33,378 nucleotides of DNA from Saprospiraceae bacterium (lineage in GTDB: Bacteria > Bacteroidota > Bacteroidia > Chitinophagales > Saprospiraceae), in contig JAHDHW010000037.1 of NCBI GenBank assembly GCA_020631105.1, forward strand, positions 1 to 33,378, read 5' to 3'. Below, piece after piece: positions 33,374 through 33,378 of the stretch. Under the pieces are notes generated by a model, which did not search any database, was not told where the DNA came from, and saw only the letters and a list, made by a program, of their open reading frames with translations. Both the position numbers and the translations under genes were made by a program. Each line of letters starts with the position of its first letter. Position 1 is the stretch's first letter.

Positions 33374-33378
33374 GTCAT
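33370..33378 (+). CDS. Possible start of the next gene (ATGA overlap with mpl stop)
   Basis: The mpl stop TGA (33371-33373) overlaps an ATG at 33370 in an ATGA arrangement, typical of translationally coupled genes. Only three codons (Met-Ser-His) are in view, so this could be chance. Confidence 0.25.

Overview
The window looks like chromosomal DNA of a Bacteroidota member, probably of the Saprospiraceae/Lewinella type. The clues are moderate to low GC, several secreted proteins ending in type IX secretion (T9SS) type A sorting domains, surface-lipoprotein leaders of the CGDDDE kind, promoter elements fitting TAnnTTTG, and Bacteroidota-typical families (YtxJ, MnmD, the HdrD-like/HdrB-like Fe-S pair, and the 160-aa family often mislabelled 'ABC transporter ATPase'). 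I see no tRNA, rRNA, CRISPR array, transposase or phage gene. The placement in Saprospiraceae is inference.

Layout. 1-464 (-): 5' part of a PyrR-type phosphoribosyltransferase. 618-4340 (+): a four-gene run with a membrane Fe-S oxidoreductase, a secreted DUF1028 protein, an HdrB-like Fe-S protein and a 160-aa conserved protein, ending in a strong hairpin. 4446-8255: a small lipoprotein (-), a Spo0M-like arrestin-fold protein (+), a GH16 beta-glucanase lipoprotein (-) and an FMN-dependent alpha-hydroxy-acid oxidase (-). A 165-bp imperfect palindrome lies between the last two. 8353-11423: a two-TM protein (+), a small secreted protein (-) and a sulfite dehydrogenase pair, SorA-like plus a membrane-anchored cytochrome c (-). 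11517-18151 (+): two giant secreted proteins, a sortilin/BNR-repeat protein with a dockerin-like segment and a bacterial lysyl oxidase. 18224-28487 (-): a TIR-like/TPR/SDR fusion, a TlpA-like thioredoxin lipoprotein, a conserved unknown, an M23 peptidase, a second BNR/T9SS protein and a dicarboxylate/amino acid symporter. 29065-33373: a tandem-OmpA protein (+), MnmD (-), YtxJ (-) with a 56-aa lipoprotein gene directly upstream, and Mpl (+).

The genes fall into a few themes. One is cell-surface and extracellular work: four T9SS cargo proteins, the GH16 enzyme, the M23 peptidase, OmpA and lysyl oxidase. Another is redox chemistry: the Fe-S pair, SorA/cytochrome c, the TlpA-like protein, YtxJ and the hydroxy-acid oxidase. 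Housekeeping genes are PyrR, MnmD and Mpl. Convergent genes are separated by unusually long, near-perfect hairpins that look like bidirectional terminators.

The most novel-looking items are the 971-aa protein that joins a degenerate TIR-like domain to TPRs and a complete short-chain dehydrogenase, and the 963-aa lysyl oxidase that keeps the copper histidines and both residues of the LTQ cofactor.
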